This document shows positions 1-8,152 of a DNA stretch of 33,774 bases, in pieces. Under the pieces are notes generated by a model. The model ran no database searches. It saw only the letters and a program-made list of their open reading frames with translations, and was not told the origin of the DNA. Every line of letters starts with the position of its first letter. Positions within the stretch are counted from its first letter, which is position 1. The stretch comes from Sphingobacteriia bacterium RIFOXYC2_FULL_35_18 (GTDB lineage Bacteria; Bacteroidota; Bacteroidia; Chitinophagales; Chitinophagaceae). Position numbers and translations under genes: made by a program. Location of the stretch: NCBI GenBank assembly GCA_001829005.1, contig MIAG01000012.1:1-33774 (forward strand), written 5' to 3'.

Positions 1-869
1 GAATAAGGTATATAAACTAAGCTAACAATACTAGTAGCCATTAATAGTATTTGATGAACCCCACCTAACCCGTACACTATTAAAACGAATAAGCCCGATA
101 AAAAATAAGCAAAGCCTATTTCACTCCAAGAGATAATGCCCAATAACTTTGCTGATTTGGAGGCCAATACAGAATTACAACTACTTTTTTCGCCAGCTCC
201 CGTGCAAATTTGCTGAAGAAAAGGATTGTGGTTGTCAACTTCATACCATAATAAAAGTGTTGATACAATTAATCCAAAAAATTTCAGAAAATAGTAAAAT
301 GGATACCCAGATCCATACATAGTTGAACTCCAATTAAACCCTAATAAAGGTGAAGAAATGAATAAAACTCCTAAAAGAATACCTAAAACAATTATCCAAT
401 TCCGCTTCTGTTGTTCAAGTATGTGTTGTTTATACTCCGCTATTGGCTCTTGAGATGCAGCGGTGGCTTCAACCAACAATAATTTACCGGTCCAGTCACT
501 TGTAAATACTTCTTTTGATGTAGTTATATCCTGATCCAGATTATTATTCCAAATATTAAGCTGTTCTCCGCTTATTTGATATACTATATTGTAATATTCC
601 CCTCGCTTATTTTCATGTATACTAACAAAAGGAGTTGGGAGGGTACTCAATTTTTCATACCCAAATTTTAGTCCAAGTGTATTTACATTAAAAACATCCA
701 AACAATCTGCAATACTTAATAAACTCGGGTAATCGGGGTGTTGCTCCAGTTTCTCTTTTACTGCTGTATAGCTAATACGGAGCTTTAGTGTTCTTATAAG
801 CTTCCAAGTGGCTTCAATACATTTATTTTTTTCTGAATAGTATTCAGGTTTAATTAATCCAAATATCAT
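1..869 (-). CDS. VKOR-family disulfide-forming membrane protein with C39-like N-terminal domain (partial)
   Basis: The reading frame runs open from an ATG at 869 to the left edge with no stop, so the C-terminus is outside the window. About 289 residues are visible. Residues 15-125 resemble the C39-like domain found at the front of Bacteroidota VKOR proteins (HPDYPSLLSI at 44-53). Hydrophobic helices follow at about 158-176, 191-209, 251-269 and 273-289. Between them is a Cys pair, C222-x8-C231, with the VKOR-like context SCNSVLASKSAKLLG. VKOR homologues oxidise thiols using quinone and feed a thioredoxin-like partner; that partner domain, if fused, lies beyond the edge. It is the last visible gene of the leftward peptide-export operon, 38 bp after the M15 peptidase, which suggests it makes disulfides in the exported product. 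The frame is open further upstream but has no better start codon. Family is fairly sure; substrate is inferred. Confidence 0.72.
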   Translation of the reverse strand, partial: MIFGLIKPEYYSEKNKCIEATWKLIRTLKLRISYTAVKEKLEQHPDYPSLLSIADCLDVFNVNTLGLKFGYEKLSTLPTPFVSIHENKRGEYYNIVYQISGEQLNIWNNNLDQDITTSKEVFTSDWTGKLLLVEATAASQEPIAEYKQHILEQQKRNWIIVLGILLGVLFISSPLLGFNWSSTMYGSGYPFYYFLKFFGLIVSTLLLWYEVDNHNPFLQQICTGAGEKSSCNSVLASKSAKLLGIISWSEIGFAYFLSGLFVLIVYGLGGVHQILLMATSIVSLVYIPY

Positions 870-907
870 ACTGCAAATAACAATCCCCCAGTCTAATAAT
901 ACAGGAC

Positions 908-1456
908 TTAACCATTGGTGTATAACATTTCCATTTTATCATTAATCTCTTTCCAAGAATATTTTTCTAAAGGAGATGAAATGTTAGTGAGTTGTATATG
1001 AACAGCATCTTTAAATTCCACCCAATTATATCCAGCTGTAAGTCCAAGTTTTAGCGCTTCATGAGCATATATTTCATATCCAGAAATTCCATTAATAGTT
1101 TTAGATATATCCCATTCAGGTGTTTCGCCTACAAGCCAAAAACAATCCAAGGCCTCCCCCCATTGATGCCATGAAAGCCCAGGGAGTGCACTTGTGATAA
1201 TTTTTGATGATTCTTCTGGTATGCCGGCTGCTAATATCTCAGCTAGATAGGGGGCATGATTCGCTTTTAAAAACTCAACTTTATCGCAAATATCTTTCTC
1301 TGATCTTCCTTTCCCCCAATATAGGGCTTGTATTTGGGGTGATCTATAACCACAGAAAGGGTACATCGTATAACCCAATCTGTCGCAGGTATCTAATAAT
1401 TCTAATACTTTACTTTTAAACGGAGGAACTAAATATTCGAAATATTGCTCAATCAT
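908..1456 (-). CDS. M15-family peptidase (D-Ala-D-Ala carboxypeptidase / L-Ala-D-Glu endopeptidase type)
   Basis: A small zinc peptidase of about 182 residues. The M15 zinc site is visible: GYRSPQIQALYW, then WHQWGEALD, which carries the first His and the Asp ligand, and near the C-terminus VHIQL with the second His. The family cuts peptidoglycan stem peptides (VanY, CwlK and phage endolysins). No signal peptide is evident, so it is either a cytoplasmic or recycling enzyme, is exported by another route, or is itself cargo. I chose the ATG at 1456; a TTG at 1462 in the same frame is the alternative. Its ATG overlaps the stop of the HTH gene by 8 bases, which suggests translational coupling. 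Finding a wall peptidase inside a C39 exporter operon is unusual: it may open the wall for the export machine or be a lytic effector. Family call firm, role inferred. Confidence 0.75.
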   Translation of the reverse strand: MIEQYFEYLVPPFKSKVLELLDTCDRLGYTMYPFCGYRSPQIQALYWGKGRSEKDICDKVEFLKANHAPYLAEILAAGIPEESSKIITSALPGLSWHQWGEALDCFWLVGETPEWDISKTINGISGYEIYAHEALKLGLTAGYNWVEFKDAVHIQLTNISSPLEKYSWKEINDKMEMLYTNG

Positions 1457-1772
1457 ACCCAAATATTGAATTGAGTATTTTTAATTCTAAAACATTCATT
1501 GATCCTCCTTTAATTCTTTTCAATTCATCTGGGTCTATTTCATAATCGAATAAGGAGTCCCTAAATTTTATATTCTCAGTATAGTAGTAAGAGTTGCGCT
1601 CCCTTGAATAAGAAATAGGAAACCCTAACTCTTTCATTTCTTTTAAGTATTCATTGAGCATGCTTCTGCTCAAATTTGCCTTTTTAGCAAACTCCTTTTG
1701 GCATCCTGTTCCCTTCCGTTGTATGAGAGAATGTAAGTATGAAATTTTCTGTAGGTACTTTTGAAATAGCAT
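1449..1772 (-). CDS. Small HTH protein with a double-glycine-leader-like C-terminus
   Basis: 107 residues. Residues 5-65 form an HTH_11-like winged helix (ANLSRSMLNEYLKEMKELG, then a basic/Tyr-rich wing). The same family occurs again at 16730-16987. Residues 78-90 read YEIDPDELKRIKGG-like, closely resembling the conserved end of double-glycine leaders (LxxxELxxIxGG), with GG at residues 89-90 (bases 1503-1508). A 17-residue tail, SMNVLELKILNSIFGYD, follows. The gene lies 16 bp after the HlyD gene in the same operon as a C39 exporter, which cleaves after exactly such motifs. I see the motif directly; that the tail is cut off and exported is inference. It could otherwise be only a DNA-binding regulator of the cluster. 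Its stop overlaps the M15 gene start. Confidence 0.7.
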   Translation of the reverse strand: MLFQKYLQKISYLHSLIQRKGTGCQKEFAKKANLSRSMLNEYLKEMKELGFPISYSRERNSYYYTENIKFRDSLFDYEIDPDELKRIKGGSMNVLELKILNSIFGYD

Positions 1773-1788
1773 TTGAGCTAGTTTTTGG

Positions 1789-3111
1789 TTATTTTTTTAC
1801 TTTTTTGTGTGTGGCTGCGTCAATCAAGTCCGTTAATGAATAAATTATTCTGTTTAGAAGCCTAGTTTTTTTTGTAATAATTTCCATGGTACCCGTCATA
1901 CCATTTTGGATATTGATAACTATTTTTTTATCGGTTTCTAAAGTATTCGGTAAAGAAATTGCTACATAATATTTATTGGCTTCATTTGCATTTTGAGCAA
2001 GAAAGCTTATTTCACCTATTAACTTTCCAAATTCCTGAAATGGGTATCCATCAACTTTAATGATTGTATTTTGGTTGAGTTTCACTTTACCGAAATTTTG
2101 TTGACTCAATAATGCCTCTCCATAAAATTGTTTCCCATCTTGATGAATAGACACTATTTCCTCACCTGCTTTAAGATATTTATTTTTGAAAAGAAGTGTT
2201 GGCATATCAATTGTCCCTGCAACTGGTGCTTTAAACACATACTGCTTTTCCCATTGTTTAATGGCTTCAATTAATGAGTTTACTGCTATATGATAATTCA
2301 ACTTATAATTGTTCATTTGCTGATCTAATTCAGTAAGCTCATACCTTTTGGTGCTAATATCTCTATCTAAAGTAATTTTTGCATTACTGTTGTTTATTAT
2401 TGGGCTCTCTTTTAACAAAAGTTTACTTTTCTCTTGTTGAAACTCGAGAAGAGATATTACTTTTTCATTGAATAAAAAACTCTTTGCTGAAAAATCTTGT
2501 TGTGAAATATTATAGTCTTTCTGGTAAATTGCCCTTTGAGTATCAAGATAGAGTTTTGTTTTATCAAGGGTTAGTAATTGCGTCTGAATATTTGCCAGTT
2601 TTTTATCATATATATGATCCCTAAGAAAAAACTTAAGGGGCAAATACGCAGAAATAAAAGTTTGAAATGCTGGTTGTAACTCCCCTAAATTAGAAAAATC
2701 AATGAATGGATAATCAGTTATTTTTTTCCAATTATCGTTTTGAATATTTTTATATGCAAACTCAAGAATTTCTTTCATTCTATAAACTTCATGCACGGAA
2801 GCTGTCGTTTCTAAATAGCCAAACACTTGGCCTTGTTCTACTTTTGAACCCTCTGAAATCAGTATATTTTTTATGCGCCCATCTGAAATTGCCAAAATTT
2901 TTACAGGTGGATTTTTTGAAATTAATTTCACTTCACTTACTACGGTTTCATTGTATTCGATCTTGTATGCGAGAACTAATGAGAGTAATACTATTCCAAA
3001 TATGGAAGCCATACCCCATCGAATAATAGTTGGCGGTTGTTTCCCAACCACTTCTTGAATTTCTTCGCTTTGTGCATTTAATAATTCTATTTTCTGAATT
3101 TCAGTTTCCAT
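1789..3111 (-). CDS. HlyD-family membrane fusion protein (adaptor of peptide exporter)
   Basis: 440 residues. One N-terminal membrane helix lies at about 31-50 (GMASIFGIVLLSLVLAY). It is followed by a lipoyl/barrel half (DGRIKNILISEGSKVEQGQV, about 83-102), a long helical hairpin with coiled-coil character at about 180-285, then the second lipoyl half (FKAPVAGTI) and a beta-barrel region ending near 420. This is the usual layout of adaptors that link an inner-membrane ABC exporter to an outer-membrane channel. It starts 3 bases after the exporter's stop, so the two are co-transcribed and probably coupled. No outer-membrane TolC-like factor is in the window. High confidence in family and partner. 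Confidence 0.88.
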   Translation of the reverse strand: METEIQKIELLNAQSEEIQEVVGKQPPTIIRWGMASIFGIVLLSLVLAYKIEYNETVVSEVKLISKNPPVKILAISDGRIKNILISEGSKVEQGQVFGYLETTASVHEVYRMKEILEFAYKNIQNDNWKKITDYPFIDFSNLGELQPAFQTFISAYLPLKFFLRDHIYDKKLANIQTQLLTLDKTKLYLDTQRAIYQKDYNISQQDFSAKSFLFNEKVISLLEFQQEKSKLLLKESPIINNSNAKITLDRDISTKRYELTELDQQMNNYKLNYHIAVNSLIEAIKQWEKQYVFKAPVAGTIDMPTLLFKNKYLKAGEEIVSIHQDGKQFYGEALLSQQNFGKVKLNQNTIIKVDGYPFQEFGKLIGEISFLAQNANEANKYYVAISLPNTLETDKKIVINIQNGMTGTMEIITKKTRLLNRIIYSLTDLIDAATHKKVKK

Positions 3112-3114
3112 AAA

Positions 3115-5268
3115 TTACGCTCCAAGTTCTAATTGGTTTTTAACTAAACGATAATAGTCTCCTTGAAGACCAACTAGTTCATCGTGTTTACCCATCTCAA
3201 CTATTGATCCTTTATTAAGTACAACAATTTTATCTGCATTTTTTACTGTACTTAACCTATGTGCAACTATAACAACCGTTCTTCCTTTAAAGAACTCATT
3301 CAAATTATTCATAATAATCATTTCATTATTTGCATCAAGCGAATTTGTGGCTTCGTCGAAAAAAATGAAATCAGGGTTTTTATATACAGCCCTTGCAATC
3401 AATAATCTTTGCTTTTGCCCCTGACTAATACCTGTACCATCAGATCCAATTCGTGTATTATAGCCCAGTGGCAATTCTGTAATAAACTCATGAATATTAG
3501 CAACTTTAGCTGCTTCTATTATTCCCAATAAATCTGGATGCTCTTCCCAAACAGCAATATTGTTTGCTATGGTGTCAGAAAAAATGTACCCCTCTTGTGA
3601 AACAACGCCAATTTTAGACCTTAGCATACGATGGCTTAAACTTTTAAGCTTAGTACTACCTAAATTTATTTCGCCTTCTGCAGATCCGTAAAACTTCATT
3701 AGTAATTTTAGTAATGTTGTTTTACCACTTCCGCTCATACCTACTATTGCAGTAATTTCCCCCTCGAGTATATCGAGTTTAAGTTTATTCAATACATAAT
3801 CATTGTCATAACCAGGATACTTATAACTTAGACCATGTATCCGAAACGATTTATCTTCAGGCATTTTATTTAATAGTTCCTTTGATAAAGGTTCTTCCTC
3901 CTCCATTTCGTGAATTTCATTAATTCGTTCCATACTCATTTTTGCATCTTGCGAGCTTTGTATAAATTGAATAAATTGCTGCACAGGGGCATTTAATTGT
4001 CCTATTATGTATTGAATGGCTAACATGGCACCCAAAGTAATTTCTCCATTTACAACTGCTTGAGCCGACAAAAAACTGATCGCAATGTTTTTAGATTGAT
4101 TAATAAACAGAGCCCCACCCTGTTGAAGTTGATTTAATTGTAACGAACTTAGATTAAGTTTAAAAAGCTTTGCCTGAACCCTCTCCCATTCCCAACGCTT
4201 AATGGTTTCTGCGTTGTTTAATTTTATTTCTTGAATACCTTGTATTAATTGAAGTGTAATTCCTTGGTTTTTAGCAGATAGCTCGAATCTCTTATAATCT
4301 CTTGTTCTTCTTGAACCTAAAAAGGCAAGAATCCACAAAAAATATAATACACTTCCTATTAAGAAAAAAAAGAAAATATAAGGACTATATAGTATTATTA
4401 AAATTCCATATAGTATAAAATTAATAACAGAGAATAGTGTGCTCATAGTAGAAACTGACAAATAGTTTTCTATCCTAGAGTGATCACCCATTCGTTGAAT
4501 GATATCTGCAGTTTTTTTAGAATCAAAAAATGATATTGGTAAGTGTAAAAGTTTAATTAAAAATTCGGATAATAGAGAAAGATTGATGCGTGCACTAATA
4601 TGTAGTAAAATCCAACTTCGAATAAAATCAAGAACTGTTGATCCTAAAAAAAGCATTACTTGTCCAAAAAGAACCAAGGTTATAAAATTTAGGTCTTTGG
4701 TAGCAATTCCTTGATCCACTACAGATTGGGTTAAGAAAGGAACTAATAGTTGTAATATACTCCCTGTAATCAACCCAAGAAACAACTGTATAAACAGTCT
4801 TTTATGTTTGAGGAAAGTTGTTGCTAATTTTATATAACTAATTCCTTTTTTGCCAGTTTCCTCAATTTGCTGAAAGTTAAGGCCAGGCTCAAGGATGAGT
4901 ACGATTCCCTGTTCATTGTTATTGTTTTTCGTGCTTATCCAACCTTTGATAAAATCTTCTGAGGATAATTTTACTAATCCTTTAGCAGGATCTGATACAA
5001 AAAAATTTCTACGGTTTATTTTATACAATACAACAAAATGATTTTGTCGCCAGTGGACAATACAAGGCAAAATTGCCTCTTGAACTAGTTTTTCAATTGA
5101 TAATTTTACCGCAACGGTTCTAAATCCAATTTGCTCAGCAGCTTCACTTATGCCAAGCATTGAAACCCCTTCTCTGTCAATTCTGCATCTGTCTCTTAAG
5201 TTTTGCAATGAATAAAACTTTCCGAAGTAAGCAGCAATGATCCTTACACAGGTTGGTCCACAATCCAT
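3115..5268 (-). CDS. Peptidase C39-containing ABC exporter (PCAT / bacteriocin-type)
   Basis: 717 residues from the first ATG. An N-terminal C39 peptidase domain (about 1-125) carries the catalytic Cys in MDCGPTC, the His in QNHFVVLY and the Asp in VSDPAKG. A transmembrane domain spans about 150-440, and a C-terminal ABC ATPase has Walker A GMSGSGKTT, signature GISQGQKQRL and Walker B FIFFDEATNSLD. Such proteins cut leader peptides after double glycine and export the mature peptide. The start is doubtful. The in-frame codons upstream encode FPNYRQHDS, the conserved N-terminus with the oxyanion-hole Gln at Gln-x5-Cys, but no ATG, GTG or TTG lies between that stretch and the in-frame stop at 5314-5316. 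An ATA at 5302-5304 is the only near-cognate start. First gene of the leftward operon; function firm, start uncertain. Confidence 0.9.
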   Translation of the reverse strand: MDCGPTCVRIIAAYFGKFYSLQNLRDRCRIDREGVSMLGISEAAEQIGFRTVAVKLSIEKLVQEAILPCIVHWRQNHFVVLYKINRRNFFVSDPAKGLVKLSSEDFIKGWISTKNNNNEQGIVLILEPGLNFQQIEETGKKGISYIKLATTFLKHKRLFIQLFLGLITGSILQLLVPFLTQSVVDQGIATKDLNFITLVLFGQVMLFLGSTVLDFIRSWILLHISARINLSLLSEFLIKLLHLPISFFDSKKTADIIQRMGDHSRIENYLSVSTMSTLFSVINFILYGILIILYSPYIFFFFLIGSVLYFLWILAFLGSRRTRDYKRFELSAKNQGITLQLIQGIQEIKLNNAETIKRWEWERVQAKLFKLNLSSLQLNQLQQGGALFINQSKNIAISFLSAQAVVNGEITLGAMLAIQYIIGQLNAPVQQFIQFIQSSQDAKMSMERINEIHEMEEEEPLSKELLNKMPEDKSFRIHGLSYKYPGYDNDYVLNKLKLDILEGEITAIVGMSGSGKTTLLKLLMKFYGSAEGEINLGSTKLKSLSHRMLRSKIGVVSQEGYIFSDTIANNIAVWEEHPDLLGIIEAAKVANIHEFITELPLGYNTRIGSDGTGISQGQKQRLLIARAVYKNPDFIFFDEATNSLDANNEMIIMNNLNEFFKGRTVVIVAHRLSTVKNADKIVVLNKGSIVEMGKHDELVGLQGDYYRLVKNQLELGA

Positions 5269-5357
5269 GCTATCATGTTGTCGATAATTTGGAAATCTTA
5301 GTATATATGTTTTTTATTACCTATGTGCAACTTATTGTAAATAAATTTTTTTGCTAG

Positions 5358-5371
5358 GGTGATTTGTCACC
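5358..5371. promoter_or_regulatory. Palindromic putative operator, copy 1
   Basis: GGTGATTTGTCACC: perfect 5-base arms (GGTGA/TCACC) around a 4-base spacer. It matches the core of the second palindrome, whose centre is 39 bp to the right. Candidate binding site for the adjacent LuxR-type regulator; binding is inferred. Confidence 0.5.
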
Positions 5372-5394
5372 TGCCGAGTTTTTTTTCTAAGTAA

Positions 5395-5412
5395 AGGGTG
5401 ATATTTCACCCT
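5395..5412. promoter_or_regulatory. Palindromic putative operator, copy 2
   Basis: AGGGTGATATTTCACCCT: perfect 7-base arms around TATT. It shares the GGTGA-N4-TCACC core with the copy at 5358-5371. No T-run follows on either strand close enough to make a simple terminator, and it sits upstream of both genes, so an operator is more likely than a terminator. Confidence 0.52.
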
Positions 5413-5504
5413 CTTTTTCATTTTTTTACACATTATTAACAAATAAAATATCTACTATTGATTAGTTATTTTTTATATAAACATTATTCTGAATATTTTT
5501 TAAG

Positions 5505-6143
5505 ATGACATCAGTTGTTGTATGTGATGATTTTGCATTGTTAACACATTTCTTTCGAAATGAAATTGAGTCATCTTCAAATTTTAAAGTAATAGCTACT
5601 GTAAACAATGGTGCAGATTGCTTGAAACTATTTGAGTCTGGGTTTTTGCCTGATATTTTAACTTTAGATATTTCAATGCCTTATGGTTTAAATGGATACG
5701 ATGTCGCTAAGGTTATCCAAAATAAATACTCAAGTATAAATGTTGTAGTTATTACAATGAATAATAATTTGGATGTATTGCATGCGTGTATTAGGCTTGG
5801 AGTAAAGGCATTTATTCCTAAAGATTGTATAAAAAGAAATTTGGTTGAAATTTTAGAAATAGTAGCAAGAGGAGGTTATTATTTTCCTAAAGAATTTAAT
5901 TTAACTCATCAGGCGATAAAAAAATTACATGATACACCAGCAAAATTAATTGAGTCAATTACTTATCGCGAAAAAGAATTCATGCAACATCTTAGTGCTG
6001 GTAAATCATATAAAGAAATAGCAAAGGAGATGAAAATATCTCAAAACACTGTAGAGAATAAAAGAGTTAGTCTTTTTGCAAAAACAGGTGTAACTAGTAA
6101 AACTGCATTACTTTCTATGTTCAAAAAATTAGGAATTGATTAG
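5505..6143 (+). CDS. NarL/LuxR-family two-component response regulator
   Basis: 212 residues. The receiver domain (1-120) has the acidic pair D8/D9, the phospho-acceptor D55 in LTLDISMP, T84 and the conserved Lys K106 in FIPKDC. The LuxR-type HTH lies at about 145-205 (TYREKEFMQHLSAGKSYKEI, then ISQNTVENKRVSLFAKTGV). A phosphorylated regulator of this type binds DNA as a dimer. No histidine kinase lies in the window, so it is an orphan here. It is divergent from the exporter operon, and two palindromes lie between them, so it probably controls that operon and perhaps itself. Family firm; target inferred. Confidence 0.88.
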   Translation: MTSVVVCDDFALLTHFFRNEIESSSNFKVIATVNNGADCLKLFESGFLPDILTLDISMPYGLNGYDVAKVIQNKYSSINVVVITMNNNLDVLHACIRLGVKAFIPKDCIKRNLVEILEIVARGGYYFPKEFNLTHQAIKKLHDTPAKLIESITYREKEFMQHLSAGKSYKEIAKEMKISQNTVENKRVSLFAKTGVTSKTALLSMFKKLGID

Positions 6144-6264
6144 ATATTTAGCGTCTTTAGAACGATTTTGATGTATAACAAAAGACCTCCCAATCATTCA
6201 AAAAGATAGTAGTTAAAAATTTTGTTTCTTTGCTCTTTTTTTTCATCTATTTTGAAAATTTCTA

Positions 6265-6518
6265 TTACACCTTTCTCAAAACCTCACAGGTAACATTGCA
6301 TTGAGCCATTGTTCCATTTCCATCAAGCTCTCCAAAACTCCAACCCGTATCATGATTACCTGCAATGATATAATAAGGTACTTTTAATTCAGACAAAATA
6401 TCTTTGGCTAATTTAATTTCTGCATCCGTTCCTAATTCGGTAATATCTCCAGTCAGCACTACAAATGCGATATCATTCATGCTATTAATAATAGCCACCG
6501 TTTTTTCATGGGCGAAAG
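6265..6518 (-). pseudogene. Metallophosphoesterase remnant
   Basis: On the minus strand a stretch of about 80 codons encodes a calcineurin-like phosphoesterase core: FVVLTGDITELGTDAE (the GD metal-binding block) and YYIIAGNHDTGWS (the GNHD block). The N-terminal metal-binding block (DxH) is missing. Soon after GNHD the frame passes to a short tail (DGNGTMAQCNVTCEVLRKV) and a stop, so the His-rich C-terminal metal motifs are also gone. The best reading is a gene cut at its 5' end and internally deleted. The open frame continues to 6666, but the part beyond about 6518 does not resemble the family and lies across the comM start. Non-functional as it stands. Confidence 0.6.
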
Positions 6519-6582
6519 TTAGGTATAAACACGAATAATTATACCAGCACAAATGCTGATTTTGTGCTATTAAAACAAGAAC

Positions 6583-8145
6583 ATGTTTGTTAAAGCATTT
6601 GGTAGTTCGGTGCAAGGGGTGGATGCCATCACCATTAGTATAGAAGTGAATGTAAGTATGGGCCAAGGCTATGCAGTAGTGGGTTTGCCCGATAGTGCAG
6701 TGCGGGAGAGTTTACACCGAACCGAAAGTGCTATTAAGAATATGGGCTTTCATATGCCAAGAACCAAAGTAATTGTGAACTTGGCACCTGCCGATATTCG
6801 CAAATCGGGTTCTGCTTTAGACTTGCCCATTGCATTAGGCATATTAGGCGCGAGTGAACAATTGGACCATGCGGAAAAACTAAAAGATTTTGTGGTCATG
6901 GGTGAGTTGGGTTTAGATGGAACAGTCAACGGCATCAAAGGGGCATTACCCATTGCCATACAAGCAAGCAAAGAAGGATTCAGGGGATTGATTGTTCCTA
7001 AAGTAAATGCGAAGGAAGCCAGCATGGTGAATGATATAGAAGTATATGGTGTGAATTCGTTGAAAGAATTGGTGGAGTTTTTTTCTTTCGAGCAATTGTT
7101 ACAACGAGAACAAATGGATATTCGAGATCAATTTTTTAATGACCGATTTTTATTTAATACCAACTTCAATGAAGTAAAAGGACAGGCTACAGCAAAGCGT
7201 GCAATGGAAATTGCAGCAGCAGGTGGACACAATATTATTTTAGTAGGTCCGCCAGGTGCAGGCAAAACTATGTTGGCAAAAAGATTGCCTACTATCTTGC
7301 CCCCACTGAGTTTGGCAGAAGCATTAGAGACCACGAAAATTTATAGTGTGGCAGGTAAGCTTCAACACAATACAGCATTAATTAGCCAGCGACCTTTTCG
7401 TTCGCCGCATCATACGCTTTCACATATTGCCATGGTAGGGGGTGGATCAAACCCGCAGCCTGGCGAGATTTCCTTGGCACACCATGGCGTACTTTTTTTA
7501 GACGAATTACCCGAGTTTAATCGATCTGTATTAGAAGTGTTAAGACAACCATTAGAGGAACGAACTATTAGTATTGCAAGAACAAGGGTGTCACAAGAAT
7601 TTCCAGCCAGCTTTATGTTAGTCGCTTCAATGAATCCATGTCCTTGTGGGTATTATAACCATGGTCAAAAAGAATGCACTTGTGAATCGGGTCAAGTAAA
7701 TCGTTATTTAAACAAAGTGTCTGGCCCTTTATTAGATCGAATTGATTTGCATATCACCGTTGGTTCAATTGAATTTAATGATATGACTAAGGATACATTG
7801 GAAGAAGATTCATCCATTATTCGCGAAAGAGTCATCAATGCAAGAGCCATTCAAGCAGAACGCTACAAAGGGAAATCTGGTATTTATACCAATGCACAAA
7901 TGACCACACAGCAATTGAGGAAATACTGCAAAATAGACCGCACCAAGTCAGTTGAGTTAGAAGACACTATGAAAAAAAATCACCTCAGTGCAAGAGCTTA
8001 TGATCGAATATTAAAAGTCAGTAGAACCATTGCAGACTTAGCTGGCAGTGAACAAATTAGTTTTGATCATTTTGCCGAAGCAGTTCGTTATAGATGTTTA
8101 GATAAAGAGGGGTGGGGAACTAGCCTTAAAAAAATCAATCACTAG
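6583..8145 (+). CDS. comM: ComM/YifB family Mg-chelatase-like AAA+ ATPase
   Basis: 520 residues, full family length. An N-terminal ChlI-like domain (1-170) starts MFVKAFGSSVQGVDA and includes VGLPDSAVRES. The AAA+ core has Walker A VGPPGAGKTMLAKRL and Walker B GVLFLDELPEF, followed by the family's Cys cluster (NPCPCGYY, ECTCESG) and a C-terminal Mg_chelatase_C domain. ComM is a hexameric helicase that promotes branch migration in natural transformation. The 3' third is repeated in broken form at 23306-23736, so the gene borders an island. Its C-terminus (GWGTSLKKINH) differs from the other copy's tail. A convergent gene ends only 7 bp after its stop. Confidence 0.93.
   Translation: MFVKAFGSSVQGVDAITISIEVNVSMGQGYAVVGLPDSAVRESLHRTESAIKNMGFHMPRTKVIVNLAPADIRKSGSALDLPIALGILGASEQLDHAEKLKDFVVMGELGLDGTVNGIKGALPIAIQASKEGFRGLIVPKVNAKEASMVNDIEVYGVNSLKELVEFFSFEQLLQREQMDIRDQFFNDRFLFNTNFNEVKGQATAKRAMEIAAAGGHNIILVGPPGAGKTMLAKRLPTILPPLSLAEALETTKIYSVAGKLQHNTALISQRPFRSPHHTLSHIAMVGGGSNPQPGEISLAHHGVLFLDELPEFNRSVLEVLRQPLEERTISIARTRVSQEFPASFMLVASMNPCPCGYYNHGQKECTCESGQVNRYLNKVSGPLLDRIDLHITVGSIEFNDMTKDTLEEDSSIIRERVINARAIQAERYKGKSGIYTNAQMTTQQLRKYCKIDRTKSVELEDTMKKNHLSARAYDRILKVSRTIADLAGSEQISFDHFAEAVRYRCLDKEGWGTSLKKINH
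7639..8120 (+). repeat. comM: Direct repeat, left copy (comM 3' segment, intact)
   Basis: 482 bases of the intact comM match 23306-23696 in the same orientation. Relative to this copy the right copy lacks 91 bases and otherwise aligns without gaps. Similarity is patchy: almost identical over the last 120 bases, clearly diverged around 7930-7995. Confidence 0.8.
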
Positions 8146-8152
8146 TATAAGT

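Larger units (their letters stand above)
5305..5504. promoter_or_regulatory. Divergent promoter region between exporter operon and response regulator
   Basis: A very A+T-rich 200-bp gap between the leftward exporter and the rightward LuxR-type regulator. It must hold both promoters. I see no convincing TTG/TAnnTTTG pair on either strand, but the two palindromes listed separately lie in the exporter-proximal half. A regulator next to divergent target genes commonly binds such sites. Confidence 0.55.

Noticed and set aside
6519..6666. N-terminal extension of the metallophosphoesterase frame
   Set aside because: It shows no family similarity and lies across the comM start on the opposite strand.
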